DNA of 64,000 bases from Himantopus leucocephalus (GCA_003993805.1 RSEF01000005.1:20544352-20608351), one strand, 5' to 3'. Counted from the stretch's first letter, positions 27,411-41,600 are shown. A program made the numbers and translations. The notes: generated by a model not told the origin, from the sequence alone.

Positions 27411-27510
27411 NNNNNNNNNNNNNNNNNNNNNNNNNNNNNNNNNNNNNNNNNNNNNNNNNNNNNNNNNNNNNNNNNNNNNNNNNNNNNNNNNNNNNNNNNN
27501 NNNNNNNNNN
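27411..27510. other. assembly gap of 100 N inside CR1
   Basis: Exactly 100 N. In CR1 the blocks on its two sides (reverse transcriptase GPVLFNIF and the 3'-terminal region) are normally several hundred bases apart. The true gap is therefore probably longer than 100 bp, unless the copy is internally deleted. Confidence 0.97.
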
Positions 27511-27568
27511 GGGCAGGTGTCAAGAGGATGGGGCCAGACTCTTTTTAGTGGTGTTCAACAACAGGACA

Positions 27569-27703
27569 AGAAGCAATGGGCACAAACTGGAACACAGGAA
27601 ATTCTGTCTGAATGTAAGGAAAAACTTCTTTACTCNAGAAGCAATGGGCACAAACTGGAACACAGGAAATTCTGTCTGAATGTAAGGAAAAACTTCTTTA
27701 CTC
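27569..27703 (+). repeat. 67-bp exact duplication around a single N (probable assembly artefact)
   Basis: Bases 27569-27635 are repeated without mismatch at 27637-27703, with one N at 27636 between them. The segment occurs once in normal CR1 3' ends, so this looks like two contig ends with the same overlap placed side by side. Confidence 0.93.
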
Positions 27704-30179
27704 TGAGGGTGACAGAGCACTGAAACAGGCTGCCCAGAGAGGTTGTGGAATCTCCTCTGGAGACATTGAAACCCCGCCTGGATGCGTTCCTGTCCAACCT
27801 GCTGCGGGTGAACCTGCTTTGGCAGGGAGGCTGGACTAGATGATCTCCAAAGGTCCCTTCCAACCCCTACCATTCTGCAGTTCTGTGACTCCTGCTGCAG
27901 TGATAGCTCTTCCTCAATGAACCAAATCCGTGCTTCGTTTAAAGCATCCTTGGGCAGAGCAGAGGTGGCATCTTAATTCGTAACAGTAAATGCTTTTAAA
28001 TGACAACAGACAGGAGTTTCATCCTTGAGAGGAATGAACATTCACAACCTGAGCTGAGCATGTGAAACAAGAAAAGGCAGCAGCTTTCTCCAGGGCTGAC
28101 AGAACATATGGTGAAGATGCAGCATGAAATCAAGAGGGAAAAGACATTTCGACGCTGTCTTCTGAAAATACATTCACTCACAGCTTGCAGACATTCCTCA
28201 CTCACACTTTCCTGTCACAGAACAGCTCCCTCCCCTCCCTTAGACTGCATGGTGGTAAAGGGCCACATCTCCCACTTACATCTACTTTTCCGCTTTTCCC
28301 ACTACCGCTTCTCCACCAACAGAACCAAAACAACACCAGCCAAACAGTGGTTTTAGCCACAGGCCATTTACCACCAGAGGTGGAAAACCACCCTGGGAAA
28401 GGGTCACATGGAACGCCTAGCTTGGCAGGGCCCAGCAGAAAAGCCCAGAGCTTCTCTTGTCACTGAGACATGCTGTTCAACAGGCAGCATCCCTTTCAGA
28501 TGCACCAGAAACTGCCAAATGAGCTGGTGTGAGGACACCAGAGAATTTTCCCCAATTAAAGAGAGAATAGACTGCCTTCAGAATTACCAATACAAGCAAT
28601 AACCTCTCCTTTTTGTGCTGTACAATAGCTAACATACTCCCCCATTTCATCAGATCACCCCCAACTCAGCAAACGAAGGCCAACAAACAACTGCCTGCAC
28701 TTCAAGGCACTTTGCTTGAAGGGCAGAGGAAAGGCTTTTTACCAACAGTGGTGAGACAGGGGAGTGGTGTGGTGCGGCCAGTGAACGAATGTGAGACGAA
28801 GCAATGAACAACAGAATGAAAATACCTTTTAACAAGCAGCAGCAACAGTTGGAAGTTTTAAGAGATACTGGGGTGGGGGGAGAAAGAAAAAGTGGGACTC
28901 TGACGGACTTCACTGTTTTGGCCAACAAGTTCCCCCTTTCCACCTTGCTGAACCTTCTCTGACAGCTTCTGATGTCTACACATTTACAGATGCAGAATTT
29001 TCTGCCTGATGTTCCAGCAGATTCTTCCAGCAACGGATTTTAATTAAGAGAAACATGCCAGCTGCATAGAGATGAAACAAAGTGGTGCAGAAAACTGAGG
29101 GCTGAAAGGGACAGGCACAGCACCCCCAGCTGAGGTCTGGATGAGGCTTGTACTGCCTCTGCCCACCTCAGCCTCTGGCCACGTTATGTTTTTGGGCCAC
29201 GTACAAGGGGGACATACGCAGCATGTCAACGTGTTCCACACCAGTAAAGCATATACGCCTTCCCTCAAGCCTTCTCCCTTCCTCCCTCCTCCTATGAAAG
29301 GCCTGGCAATGTGGCACCAACTCTTCCTGACACTTTCAAACCTAGTTTGTGGACCTGTCTGCAAAAACCTCATCTCATCCGACGAGATGTCCTGAAAGCA
29401 AAAAAATGCCAGCAGGTAGCTTAGACAGTTCTGGAGAATATGACAGCCCACTTGCACAGTCAAAGGAATTGTAGAGACGTCACTTTGAAGTCTCACCCTG
29501 GAAATATCTTTAAAATATATTAAAGCACAAAAAAGCCCAGAACATTTTCCAAGCTGATTAAGATACTTAGCATTGTTCTTAAGCAGGATAAATACTTTGA
29601 AGCTGCACATAAACTGCTCTGCAAAAGGAACTGCCAGAAAAAGAAGTATATGTAATGCTCTGAAGAACAAGATCCCTCAAGTTGTATTACCCTTTTTCTA
29701 TACACTCATGTTTATAAAATTACGTTAATTATATCCAGGTTTGAAATGGAAACAAACAAGTCAGTAAGCAGGCAGACTTAAGTACGTGGTAAGCTGTGAG
29801 AGGTGCCATTTCAAAGCAGTAAAAAATACACAACTGTTATCTTCCTCTTCTCCTTCTACCCTTGCAAGGAAAGTGTCCTCCTGACCAGATCTGTTTTCTG
29901 GACATTTCACACAATACTTGGCAAGTAAAACATGTTTCCGCTTCCTGAAATCATTTTCACGCAGCTTGAAAGCACCTAAGAAAACAGATGCTGTTGAGCA
30001 CTTGCTGAGGCTGCAGCAGAGCCACTTTTCTTTAACCCGCAGCCGCTGACACCAGGCACAGCCCCAACCCTGCAGAGGGGCCTGGTTGCTCCCTGGGTCG
30101 GGCTGGGGACAAGGGCCTGGACCCTGCTCCTCAGGGCATCTCCACGCTGGACACCAGGAACTGGATCCTGCCCAAGGGA

Positions 30180-30212
30180 NAAAAAAAAAAGGGGGGGGGG
30201 GGGGGGGGGGGG
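30180..30212 (+). repeat. N, then A10 and G22 homopolymer junction
   Basis: A single N (30180) is followed by ten A and twenty-two G, then TCCCCC. It lies in a GC-rich patch. The abrupt A-to-G switch next to an N suggests unresolved low-complexity sequence, though a real poly-G tract is possible. Confidence 0.85.
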
Positions 30213-33200
30213 TCCCCCAGCTTTTCCCCCCAGGCCCACAAGATACACTGTCAGCCTGAAACACTAAATGTAAACTATGTAGGGCAGAAGAAGGGTTTAG
30301 AAATTGAGATCCAGCAAAACTAGAAATAGGTAATAAATTCAGCTGGACTGAGGATGGATTAATCTGATTTACCAGTCACTGATTCTGTGAAAACCAACCT
30401 CAGTCCCTTCTATCCACGGAGAGAAAAACAAGCGCCAAGAAAAATGAAAGAGAATCCTTATTCGATCATTGTTTTGAGTTCCAGAGATCAAAAAAGCCCA
30501 AACAGTATAATAAATAAATGAAGTCATAACATCTGCATCCCTCCTGTACTCCTCTGAAATGAAGCACCTATGCAAATACACGAGACCTGGGAGGGAAAAA
30601 AAAAACGCAACAGATAAAGTGCAGAGGACAGAAGGAGATCTGGGCAGGTTGAAACACACACAAAACATTAACAGAAAGATTGACATTTAAAGATGAAACC
30701 ATAGAGCAGTAGTTTAATAAGTTCCTAATGACAGAACGTGCCTGAATTCAGCTTGTTCTAACCACTGGAAAAGCAACAAGCTAGAAGACAAGCTCAGCAC
30801 TACATGATCCTACCTCAGGACAAGCAGAATCTTCTTGCGAGAGATATATTTAGCAAGACTCAGCAACAACTGGTCCACGAGACTTTCATAAAAAATGCAG
30901 ACGGGATGAAGTGTTCATTAAATGCAGGACGCACATTCACCGTACGGTTCACAGAAAGAATGGAAGCAGCCCAGTGTAGGGCAGAGCTCTCTAATCTCAA
31001 CATCAGTCTTCACCCACAACAGCTGAGATAAATACACTCCCCTATTTGGGAAATCAAAGAACCAGACCGTTTGTTCTGAATGCAAAACAGAAAGGAAAGG
31101 GAAAGGTTGGAGTCATTCCATACCTGCAACAAGTGACCTGCAGTATAGACTTGTAGAGGCCCAGAAACCAGGTAGGGAATGTAATATTTGAAGAGTTTTA
31201 GTTGGCTTTAGTTAGAACAGGAAAACTTGTTGTGAGAACTGCAGGTACAATAATCGCCCAGGAACAATAAAGAAATCCTCATGACCTGAGGCCTTGAAGC
31301 TTACACTGAATAAAGCACAACAGAGTGGTGCTGCACGGGGCAAACTGAATTGTCAAGCAATGGAGGTCCTCTTTGAAGCCTCTAACAAAGAGAGAAGTGA
31401 AAATAAAATCTGTGTGATAACTGCTAAAGTCAGTGTTCTTGCAAGCAGGGAGAAGTTTTGCTTCATTAAGTTTTCTTTGGTGCTTCATTATTTAACTCCT
31501 TTAAAAAAATATATTGACTTTATATAAAAAGGGTGACCTTTTCAAATATGCCTAAGAGCATAGAACCATCTAAACACACACTTTGGGAAAAACTCCACCA
31601 TCATAGTTTTTGGCTTTCTTGTTGGGACATAGCCATAGCATACACAAGACAGACACATTCCTTTCTCAGTGTTAAAAGGGCAGAGGCACGCAGCATCCTC
31701 TTCACTTCCCTGGCTTTCTTACTGCATAGTAAAAGTAGAAGGAAAAACGGTACGGAAAACAAAAGAAAGAAAAAGGAAAAAGCTAAAGAAGCCTCTTCTA
31801 ATTACCAGGAGAAGAGACAGAATACATTGTGATAGCAATTCCAGAGGCAACTGCTGTAACAGTAATATAACAGTTTTGGAGAGGCAGTCCTGTAGCCCCT
31901 GGAAAGGAAGGAATTGAATGAGTCCGATTATTTTTTCCCCCTCCCCTCTTCTCCTCAATCAGCTCCCACAACTGAAAAGCTCAGGGAAGAGTGCTGCAGA
32001 CAGCTCCACCGTGTTGCAAATGACAGACTTGTGGTTGAAAAGCATTGAAAACCCAGGGGACATTTTTCTCCAAAGCACCATTCACAGATTTCACAGCAGT
32101 AAGGAATGCTTCGAGACAACTGCTGGCAGCAGCCTGCCCTCAACCCAACTGCAAAGGCTTCCTCTCCCTCTTCCCCTTTAATATATGACTGGGCAACTTC
32201 AACTAATGCAGTTCCTGCTCTGCACACCAACTGCTGCAATGCTTCATTTGCCGCCATGTGCTGCGTGTGGTAGGGCACTGGCCAAATGATCGCTCCCAGC
32301 TTACTCTCCAGAAGTGGATGATTAACCCAGTTCCTGTGGAAACTTCCTCCTCTAGCAAATGTTTAATGCAGTAACTTCTTTCAAGAGCCCCCCCTTCCAC
32401 TGCAAGTGCTTGGCTCTGGTGTCCAACAGGAATGCACTGCAGCCAACACACACACCTCATGTCAAAAGCATCAGGAGATTTCTCCCATCTAGCAAACCAC
32501 AGGCAAAGAACTGCTAGCAGTGTCAGAGAAACTTGTGACATATGCTATAAATCAAGGCCAGACAATATAAGCAGTACAAACCATGTGGTAAAGTAGGTGG
32601 AAAGGAAATTCCTGCTCTAACAGCTTTAGCACAACTGGAACAGAAACTGACTCATTTTCTCACCTGATTGTGACTTGTAGACACCGTTAAACTTGTAATA
32701 TTAAATCTCTGCTGAAATTATAATCAAGAAATACACATTTGCTATGAGTACTGCCAACTGGCAATGTTCTCGTAGAGGGCCACTGTCTGGCACTCATATT
32801 GGAGAGAGGAGATGTGGACCACCTCAGACAGCTGGATGGAACAGAAAGGAATGTATACCCAGTCTTCTCAGGGAGATGTATGATTTCTCCTGCATGTGCA
32901 TTTTTTTTGTATTCGTGTGTTTTACACCTAGACAACTCCCTGACTCTCCAGGGTGACACTAAAATATGAGAACAATGACTGAGTAGGAAAGATTTACCTG
33001 AAAAGGGCAACAAAACTTTGTAGTATTTTAACTGTAGGTAGTGGACTGAAGTCTGAATATGGCTTAATGTACTGTTCCTCTTGTTTGATACACAAGCACA
33101 AATTTGACTTAATTTCTTTAAAAAAAAATTAAGAAACTACTTGCAGTGCTTTTCCAAGAGAAAGTAGAGAATACAGTGAGGGTGAAACAATGAATGAAAA

Positions 33201-36200
33201 AGCACGGGAACAGGTTCAGTATGTTTTCTCTACTCCATATTTACACTAGGCTTTCTGAAAAGACTGACCATATTACTGATGTACAGATAAGAAAGGCACA
33301 GACCAAAAGCATTCCTGTACCTTCCTGGGAAATTCATTATTCGAAGGTTAACTCATTTCACAGTGTTTTTCCATGTTGCTTGGTTTCCACCTCAGACAGG
33401 CAGTATAGCTTGCAAAGGCATCATGCTGAGATCTCTCTCCAACACACAAGCTCATGATACCACTTCTGAATGTTTCCTCAGGCACCTCCAACCAGTGCTC
33501 CTTCACATACGGAGACTTGAATTACATCCAGCTTGGCCAGAAAGGTACTGTCTGGATATTCTCTTGCAATTATCAGTCATGACTAGAATCTGATCTCATA
33601 TGGGTGCCAACTAACCATCAACTCTCTGGGATTTATATATCAAGAGGTGGTGGAAAAGGCAGTCCAGCAGTAGCTTCTGCAAACACTCAGTGATTCAATC
33701 ACACTTGTGTTGCAAGCTCAATGGAAAAAGCAAGAATTTGGGGACAGGAATGTAAACCTGATTCATCACAAAACTGACCATGCGTGTGTAAAAGCAGCAG
33801 GTTATGAGCATCTCAGTCTTAATTATATGAGCTGGCTCCCACACAATAGCAAAATCATAAGACTATGGCCAAGTGATCCTTTCATAAAACAAAATAAAAA
33901 AAAATGAAGTAGGAGCATGTCTTAAGCACCTACCTATGATCTCCACCCCCTAGTTGCAAGCGAGACTCTGCTCACTGCCACCACATCTCATTTTTATCAC
34001 AACAGCTGCTTCAGTCCTCTCATACCTGCTGTAGCTACCCTGCTGTCTGAGCCCATCTCTGAAGAACCTCTCTATCTAACCGATCACCAACATACCCGTT
34101 CCAATCTGGTCAGACAAATTTGGCCTTGATAGCAAGCAAAAACAACAACAAAAAAAAATCAGCCTGGAATTTGTTAGCTTTTGAACAGAACATATGGTCT
34201 TCTCATCTGCCTTTTCCTGGTTGATCACAGTCATCCAGTTATTAAACAAGGATCTAACTTTCCCCATAGCATTGCTTTCCTGAAGTCACATGCTTATTGT
34301 TTTCTGCTTCTAGAGTGTGAAAAGAGAAAATTAAATTTGACAGCAAGTTAGTCACTTACCGCTAAGTACTCTATTTCCCATTCAATATTCCTATGGGTTC
34401 TTACAATCATCAGTGCCAAATACTTTGCAGAGTTTCCATTTAATTGCACGTAACAATCCTTCTCCCTCAAGCCAAGTCCAAACCACCTCCTTGCAAACCA
34501 GTCAGCAAGGCTCCAGCCACCATGGACTTCAAAGTTAACTGACACAATAATTCAAGTTTTAGTTCAGAAAACCTTTCTTGAAGAAAACTCTCAGCTACAG
34601 AACTTGTTCTGTAGAAGGACAGTCCTAAGTGTTCTCCTGTAGAGTGTAAATGATCAGCACCATTTGCCATGGAAAAACCTGTCCCAAAAAGTCAAAGCTT
34701 TTTCCTGGACAGCCACCACTAAAATGATGTTGGTGTTTGCTAGCTATTCAGCATGTAGAAGGCAAAGGGAAATGACAATCTAAGAATAAACAGTCGAACA
34801 AATGGAACAAGATAGTTTTTTAATTCCCACAGGTTTTAGTGCAGTGTAACACATTTCTTAACCTCTTAACAAAAAAAACAGATCCTCAAAATTACTTCCA
34901 CTAGTAAGAACTAGTTGGTAATCACTGCATTTACTGTGGTGCAATAATGCTATTAGAATAAATGAAGCCTTGAAAGCTTCTGCTTTGAAGCCTTGGAGGA
35001 TCTAATTCAGCACCAATGCCCAAACCCCACAGGGACTGGTTGGTGCACTTCAGGTGACAGATAATATTCAGAAATGATTCATGATATTTATTTTCTTCAA
35101 ATGACTTTATAATCTTCCATAAAGCTTTCAAAAGTTAGAAGTTTGGTATTCTTTATCTGTAAAATAGAGATCAGGCATATGACAGACAGTAACCCAAAAT
35201 GCCCAAGGTCATTTACCATGCCAATAGCAGGAAGCATCAGGCAGCTCCTGCTACAGCCACATCTGTGCTCAGGACATGCGAACGGGCACCCCCATTGTCC
35301 CAACCTTTAGCCATGCTAGTGGAAACACTACTTAACTAACAGGGCATAGGTATGAACAGGACTTCTGCACCTAATGCTTCCCACTCAGCAGGCTGGTACC
35401 TCCCTTAGCCAATACATACTTTGATATCTGAACTGAATTTCAATGAGATACTAAAAGCACTTTATAGCACTGTACCCTCCACATTCCTCCTCCTGCTTGT
35501 TCTCCAGGTTTTACTGTTTGCATAGACTCTATATTACAAATAAACAGAAAATTAATTATTCAGCTTCTAATTCTCACTGCATGTTGATGTTTATGTAATT
35601 GAAAACCATATAATAGCTTTATGTTTTTAACATCCCTCATAAATATGGATTTTTAACACAATCCTTTATAGCAAATTAGCACAGAATATGTGGTAATGTG
35701 AGATGGGAGTATGAGTTTGTTTGGCAAGCTCAGGGAACAACACACAGACACTGGCATAGTGTCTCTTACCACTTCACCATTTTCAGAAGGCAGAAGAAAA
35801 TCTGCTGCGGTGCCCATCTTTCCAAGGAAGCTTGATCAGACTCTGGGACACAAGTTTTAATGCAAGAGCAGCAAAGAAGGGAAAGCTAGATTTCAACAGC
35901 TTTGAACATCCTTCACAGATTTACAGGTACTGAAATGCTTGGCTGAGGATGAATCTCGGCTTAATCCAAAGCCTGGCAGGAAACTTTATTTTTTGTGGTA
36001 ATCCATTTGCTTATCAAGTTTAATTTGCTAGTTTTAGATCAGGCAGTATGAAATACCTTTCTCTGGAACCCTGGCTGGCAACCTGCTTCGATTTTAAAAA
36101 TCTCCCTGAAGCAATTCATGCTCCACAGTGAATACAGACAGCACACTGGTATAGCAACTTAAGTGTGACCTGCAATAAGGAAATAAATGCCATTTGCTTC

Positions 36201-38406
36201 AGTTGCAGAAAGTTAACAGTCCTGCTCACCTGGCTGGGACCAACATTTGGAAGGAGTGGGCATGAAGACATAGTGATGTCTGGTAGACACACGTTTATGT
36301 TAATACCACTTCAGTTGTGAGGTATCCCCCCCAAATTCAGTTTTCCATACCCTTATTTCTCCTATAAGATAATATAAAATCATTTTTTCTGTAAGGCAGA
36401 GTAAAATTGTAGTTATACCAGCACAGTAAAGTCACTTATAGAAAAAACAGAATTACTCTCGGCAAGGTTTTCTCAAAATAAGAGATACAAAGTGCCCAGT
36501 CCCGCACACGTAGGGTCACCTACATTTCTGAGGGCAATTCTGCATTTCTAGCTGCTCTCCTTCCTACCAGTCAAGTGCACTGCACCAGCACAGTTTCTAG
36601 CTACAGAGACATCTGGCTGACCTGCATTTATTCTTGTTGAGCAGATGTCAGTAAAACTTTTCAACAGACTTTGGTAACCCTGCTCCAGGGGACTGTCTAC
36701 ACTAAAAACATGCTGCTTTAGGTCAATTACATAATTAATTATATATTAAACTATTACAACATCTGAATAGAGACACTTTTACACCTGGTCATGTTGGCTT
36801 TGCTTGTGGCTTCACATTTGAGTAAGAACACATACACAAGCTTTGACAGAGCTTTGGCAGAGATTATTCCCAGATATAACTGAAGTTGTGAAAATATACA
36901 CATTTTAACCATATGCAAAACTATTTTCAGCTGGGGACAGAATTGTAGTCTGACATTTTAGGAGCCACATCTTTCAACTTTACTGCTGGCAGCTGCAGGG
37001 GAAAAAACCACAACAAAACAAACCCTGCCATGAAGTCTGACACGCAGGATGCTGGGATCTGTTTCTCCCAGTCACACGGGTCTGAGCAGCAAAACTGGTC
37101 TTCAATTCCACTGCTGCATGAAAAGAACAGCCCGATTCCTAAAGAGCAAGAAAGGAAAACTCTTGTGCTCTCTGCCCAAGTCCCTGCGCAAACTGCTGAA
37201 TATAGTGAGCTTCCTCAATAGTTCACCTTGGGAAATCATTTCTAACTAGTGGTTACAGACATGACAATGCCAGACCAAGATTTGTGAAGGCACTGAAGCA
37301 TAAATTAACCTCATACTGTTTGCTGCCCTGGTTAATGCAGGCAGGTGTCAAAGCTACATTTAGGCTGAAGCGTTATCACTTAGCTAAGATTAATGTTAAT
37401 AATCAGGCTAAAGAAGAAGGTTTGTCATTTGACTGAAACTGCAGGGCTGACGGGCCAGGTCTGGGAGAGCCATGCAGACCAGCCCCAAGCTGGACTTAAC
37501 AGCTTACAGAATTACAGGTTGGGGCAGGCTGTGCTGGTGAATGCAGGTTAGGACTAGAAACAGAAGAGACAGCCAAGCTAACTGCGGCTCTGCTAGTGAG
37601 AGCTTATCTTCAGTACTTAACCCAGGAAACCTTTGCTGTGGCTCCTCCCTGACACACATTTGCTATGACAACTACCATTATCCAACAAAAAACAGGCTGT
37701 CCCGGTACTGAAATTGTACTAACAAAACTTAAAGTTTCATTTTAAATACAAACGCTACAAACCTCTTCTACAATAACTGTAGAAAAAGCACTTGGTGACC
37801 TTACCTGGAATTGATTTTGTTTTACAGCAAGTCAAAGATTAACGTCTGTGCCTTTTATGTGGATTCGCTCCATTGACAGCAAAAAGACCGGGGGCTGGCA
37901 CCTACAGCCCAGAAACAGGAGCCTTCTGCACAATTAAATGACACTGACATCTATGAAAAGTTAATGCAATTCAGCAGCCAGGACATGACGTGACATACCA
38001 ATACGTATGGTACATTTCAAACACCTACATGCTGTTAAAAACTTGTGGGAAATGTATTTGAAAGGAATTGATTTTTACTAATGAGAGCTCAAGAGAGAAT
38101 TTAATTAGGCTCAAGAACAGTGAGGAAAAAGAATGTCCTTTATTTTACACTTGTCTTCCTCTAGCATGACATTTTATCACCTGTTTTTGAAGTTTTGAAG
38201 CACAGGCAAAGAAACTGGATATTCATGTCATCACCTTTTTCTGGAACTGTTAATTAGGCACAAATGCCACAAAGCGAAGGTAAAAGCATGCCATTTACAG
38301 TCTCAATTCCCAGCTCCCCTCATCAGCCGCTGGCTGAAAGGAAAGTAGGTGATACACGGTTACTACCTGACCCTACTGTTTTTGTAACTAGCTTGCCCCA
38401 GCAACC

Positions 38407-38421
38407 AAAAAAAAAAAAAAA
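38407..38421 (+). repeat. poly-A (15)
   Basis: Simple A run with no retroposon body upstream that I recognise. Confidence 0.8.
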
Positions 38422-38640
38422 TCATCAGATTACAGCAAGGGTCCAATAAGGCACTCCCATAAGAACAGCACTTCCATCATGGGAGTAAGCTGTGTCTTGA
38501 GGGAAAGCTACCATCAGCATCCTGAAATACCTCTGTTTACAGAACAGGCATAATATGAGCTGGAGACACATAGTCAGTTCCCCATCCTTACTATCTTCAG
38601 TGAATTGCTTTCAGGGCCAGGTGATTATTGCCAGATCCTC

Positions 38641-38660
38641 TTTTTTTTTTTCCTTTTTTT
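38641..38660 (+). repeat. T-rich tract (T11 CC T7)
   Basis: Simple pyrimidine tract. The sequence to its right was examined for a minus-strand retroposon and none was recognised. Confidence 0.8.
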
Positions 38661-41600
38661 CCTTGCTAGAGCTGTTGACAGACATGGTGAGCCCCCAGTG
38701 ATACAACATCTTGTGTAAGATTTGACCTAAGTCATAAAACCGATTTTCACACTAGCCAAGTCATCATCTGCTGATAACTGCTTTGAGCTTCAAGCCATCA
38801 AAGGTGGGCTGAACAGCAGATCAGGTGAAGAGGCTGGACACCTCCCAGATCTACAAACACCCTTTTAAGTAAGTTTGTTGTCCACTTGAAGACCTTAAGT
38901 CATTGCTTGTCTATTGTAACATTGTAGTTGCTTTTAATAGAATAGCTGCCCACCAAGTGGTAGCTTAACATTTTGGCAGCATGTCTATTATTATTCCGCC
39001 AAAATGCTAGGCCAATGTACCTGCAGAAGCAACATGCTGATCCACAAGAAGACTGTTCCTCAGGTAGATATGCCTGTTCTGCAACAAAACCCTGGCATCT
39101 TCACAAGCCGAGGGAGCTGCAAAATGTAACAACTCGAATCCACACCACTTTAATTGCAAAGCCTCCATGCACAGTGAAGTAAGAATTCCTCTCTCAGTCC
39201 CATGCTTCTGAATGAGTCTGTGATCACCTACAATAATGTCTGTGTTACCATCTGCTGTTCAAATGAAGTGATCAATAATCTATTTTATGAACAACAGACT
39301 GGCCTGGGAGGCAGCAGGGACCGTGGAGTCCGCATGCTTTTGAAATAAGTGCACAGATGAATTTACTGGTCATCTGAAATATCAGTACCAACTAACATGA
39401 ATATCTGCCTGCTGTAGCTCACCTTACCTTTTAAGTCCCCATGCAGATGGATCTATTTTTTTCTTGACAAGAACCCTCTCAACTAAATAATCTTATGAGG
39501 AGAGAAAAAGGGAAAGAAGAGGAAGCCTGGACTTAATCAGGGAATGGAGGAACAGAGGAAAGAAGGAATTCACAGCTGACAAAAACATTTCCATCTAGCC
39601 AGTGTTATAAAGCAGGGATATTAGGGAGCTAAATATGCTCAGGCAAAGCCTTCATTTAACAAAACACTCAGTGACATTTTATTTGTATCCTTCCTTAAGT
39701 TTCTGCTTCTATTTAGTCTGCCTCTGAATATTAAATTCCTGCTGTAGACTGAATCTGGGCTAAGCTGATGCACAGTTTCAGTTTAAAGACTGAGTCAATA
39801 ATGAATCAGAGAGATGCAATAAAAGGAAATACATGCAGCCAGGATCAGACTACAAAGTTTCGGGAGGTCTAAGTGATACCACAGCATTTGGGAATTTCAG
39901 AATTTCTATTTGCCACGTGTAAAGGGGTGGTTACAAGCTCCACACAGAGTGGGATGTTCTGGGAGCTATTTGTGTTTCATAAATCAGGTTTTGTAATATT
40001 TCATTGAAATTTAGAGTACGTCTGCTCTACTTGGCTGTCAGTTCTAAAACCCACTTTGCATTTCAACTCAATCGTGCAAACACCAGCAATGGGCCATAGA
40101 GTTTACCATTACAGCCTGTCCCCTTCCAGCTTTGTCTCACCTATACCTAAATGCACAGAAATTATCATTACAGAATTTATATTATCACTTAAAAATTAAT
40201 TTTAATAAGTCGACCTTTTGAACTGTTTTCCACTTGTTTGACACAGGGTTGGATTTTTCATTTTTTAATATGCTGCAAATTTTTATACAAGCAATTTATA
40301 CATGCCACAGAGGAAAGAACAGAGACTTGTGACAACTGTGTATGCTTCTAAATCTGTTTTAGCATATTTGGGTATATCAAAATCCTAACACAAATTCAAT
40401 GAAAAAGTATGCAAAAATAAAAAAAAAGGAGGTATCAGTGGACATTACCAAATACACTGTAGAAAGGACACTTGCAAAACGTTTGGTTTATAACTTGACT
40501 ACAATGGTACTGTTTGCTAACAACTGCAGTGCTAGAATTGTAGGAATATTACTGAAGCCAAGAGCCTCTCTACAGCACCAGCCAGAGTGAATACAGACTC
40601 GCAGCAATAAAACCCCCTTTCCTAGGCAACAGGCTTAAAGCTAATAAAGGTATTTAGCAAACTTAGAAGGAAAGAAAAGATGGGCCATGAAAGGAAGAGT
40701 TTGAATTAAAATATCTAGTATGCTTTTGTTGGTGTTAAAGCTTTCTAGACTAAAAGTACAAAATGGAGGAGAAACTAAAGGAAGAAGCACTGTGAAGACA
40801 CATTTAGATAAAAAGCAATTAAAAGAATAAATTAAATACAGTCGTAGAGCTGAACAAGTTTACATGGTTGTTGAAAAATATTAAGAAGGAGCAATTCCCT
40901 TCGAATTGAGTGGATGCCTGTCGCAGAGCAGGAAATCCCCCCAGTGACAAGATGGCCCAAGGTGTACACCCAGAGCAGCTGCTGTGAATGATTAGCACTG
41001 TCAGCTAATTCGAGGCATAGGGAAAGATCTTAAAATAATAAGAGAAAAAACTGCATGGGGGAGAGGAACTTTCCTGGATTAAGATTCATTAAGTATAGAA
41101 CAGGAGTGGAAATTTCCAATTGCTGCAAGTGTTGTTAAAACTGGAATAACGCCCTAGAAAGAGCAATTCATATATGCAACTCGTGTGGGTAATCCAAGCA
41201 ATAATATCCTCCATCCAATCCCAAACTCAGGCACATACTTTGATGAATACACCACATTCAAGACTAAGGGAAGTCTGGCTGTACTAGTTCAATGCTGGAA
41301 ACTGGAGATGACCAAAGTATAGCTGGGGTGGGATTAAAGAAGAGCTCTGAAGTTTACCATGGCAGCTACAACGGCTACAAATAATTACTGTTGGGAATTA
41401 GAGCAGAATTATTTGACTTGTTGCTAAATTGTCATGGTTTAGGTTTTTAAACTGACACTTTCCCCATGACGTACAAACCTTTGTTAAGATGTGCAACACT
41501 CAGTTACAAGTGGTAAGGAGAAAGCAGGGCAGGAACTTGTTCTCAAAAATTTGACCTTCCTCCCATTTTCACAACTAAATCCTGAGGTCTCTGTCTTCCT

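Larger units (their letters stand above)
27280..27888 (+). mobile_element. CR1 LINE 3' end, 5'-truncated, gap inside
   Basis: The left part translates as [16 protein letters not shown], then [16 protein letters not shown], the CR1 reverse transcriptase core. After the gap the sequence carries the standard CR1 3' end: GGGTGACAGAGCACTGAAAC, GGCTGCCCAGAGAGGTTGTG, GGCTGGACTAGATGATCTCC, and a terminal TTCTGTGA. The reading frame is open up to the gap. The 5' edge is approximate, because bases before about 27280 do not follow CR1. Orientation is opposite to LDLRAD3. It is much less diverged than the CR1 pieces at 8-10 kb. Confidence 0.92.

Noticed and set aside
27364..27723. Apparent ORFs across the 27.4-kb gap
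   Set aside because: They are CR1 coding remnants extended through Ns and through the 67-bp assembly duplication, not a host gene.
29761..30264. Long minus-strand frame with proline run
   Set aside because: The proline run is the translation of the G22 homopolymer beside an N; an artefact.
32203..32541. 112-codon minus-strand frame with a hydrophobic, signal-like start (MSQVSLTLLAVLCLW)
   Set aside because: The remainder has no domain and overlaps a second open frame of equal length; one hydrophobic start is weak evidence.
41442..41470. TGTCATGGTTTAGG followed by TTTTTAAACTGACA, resembling an LTR start
   Set aside because: The following several hundred bases show none of the LTR landmarks (TATA, ATTAAA, terminal CA), so it is probably chance or too decayed to call.
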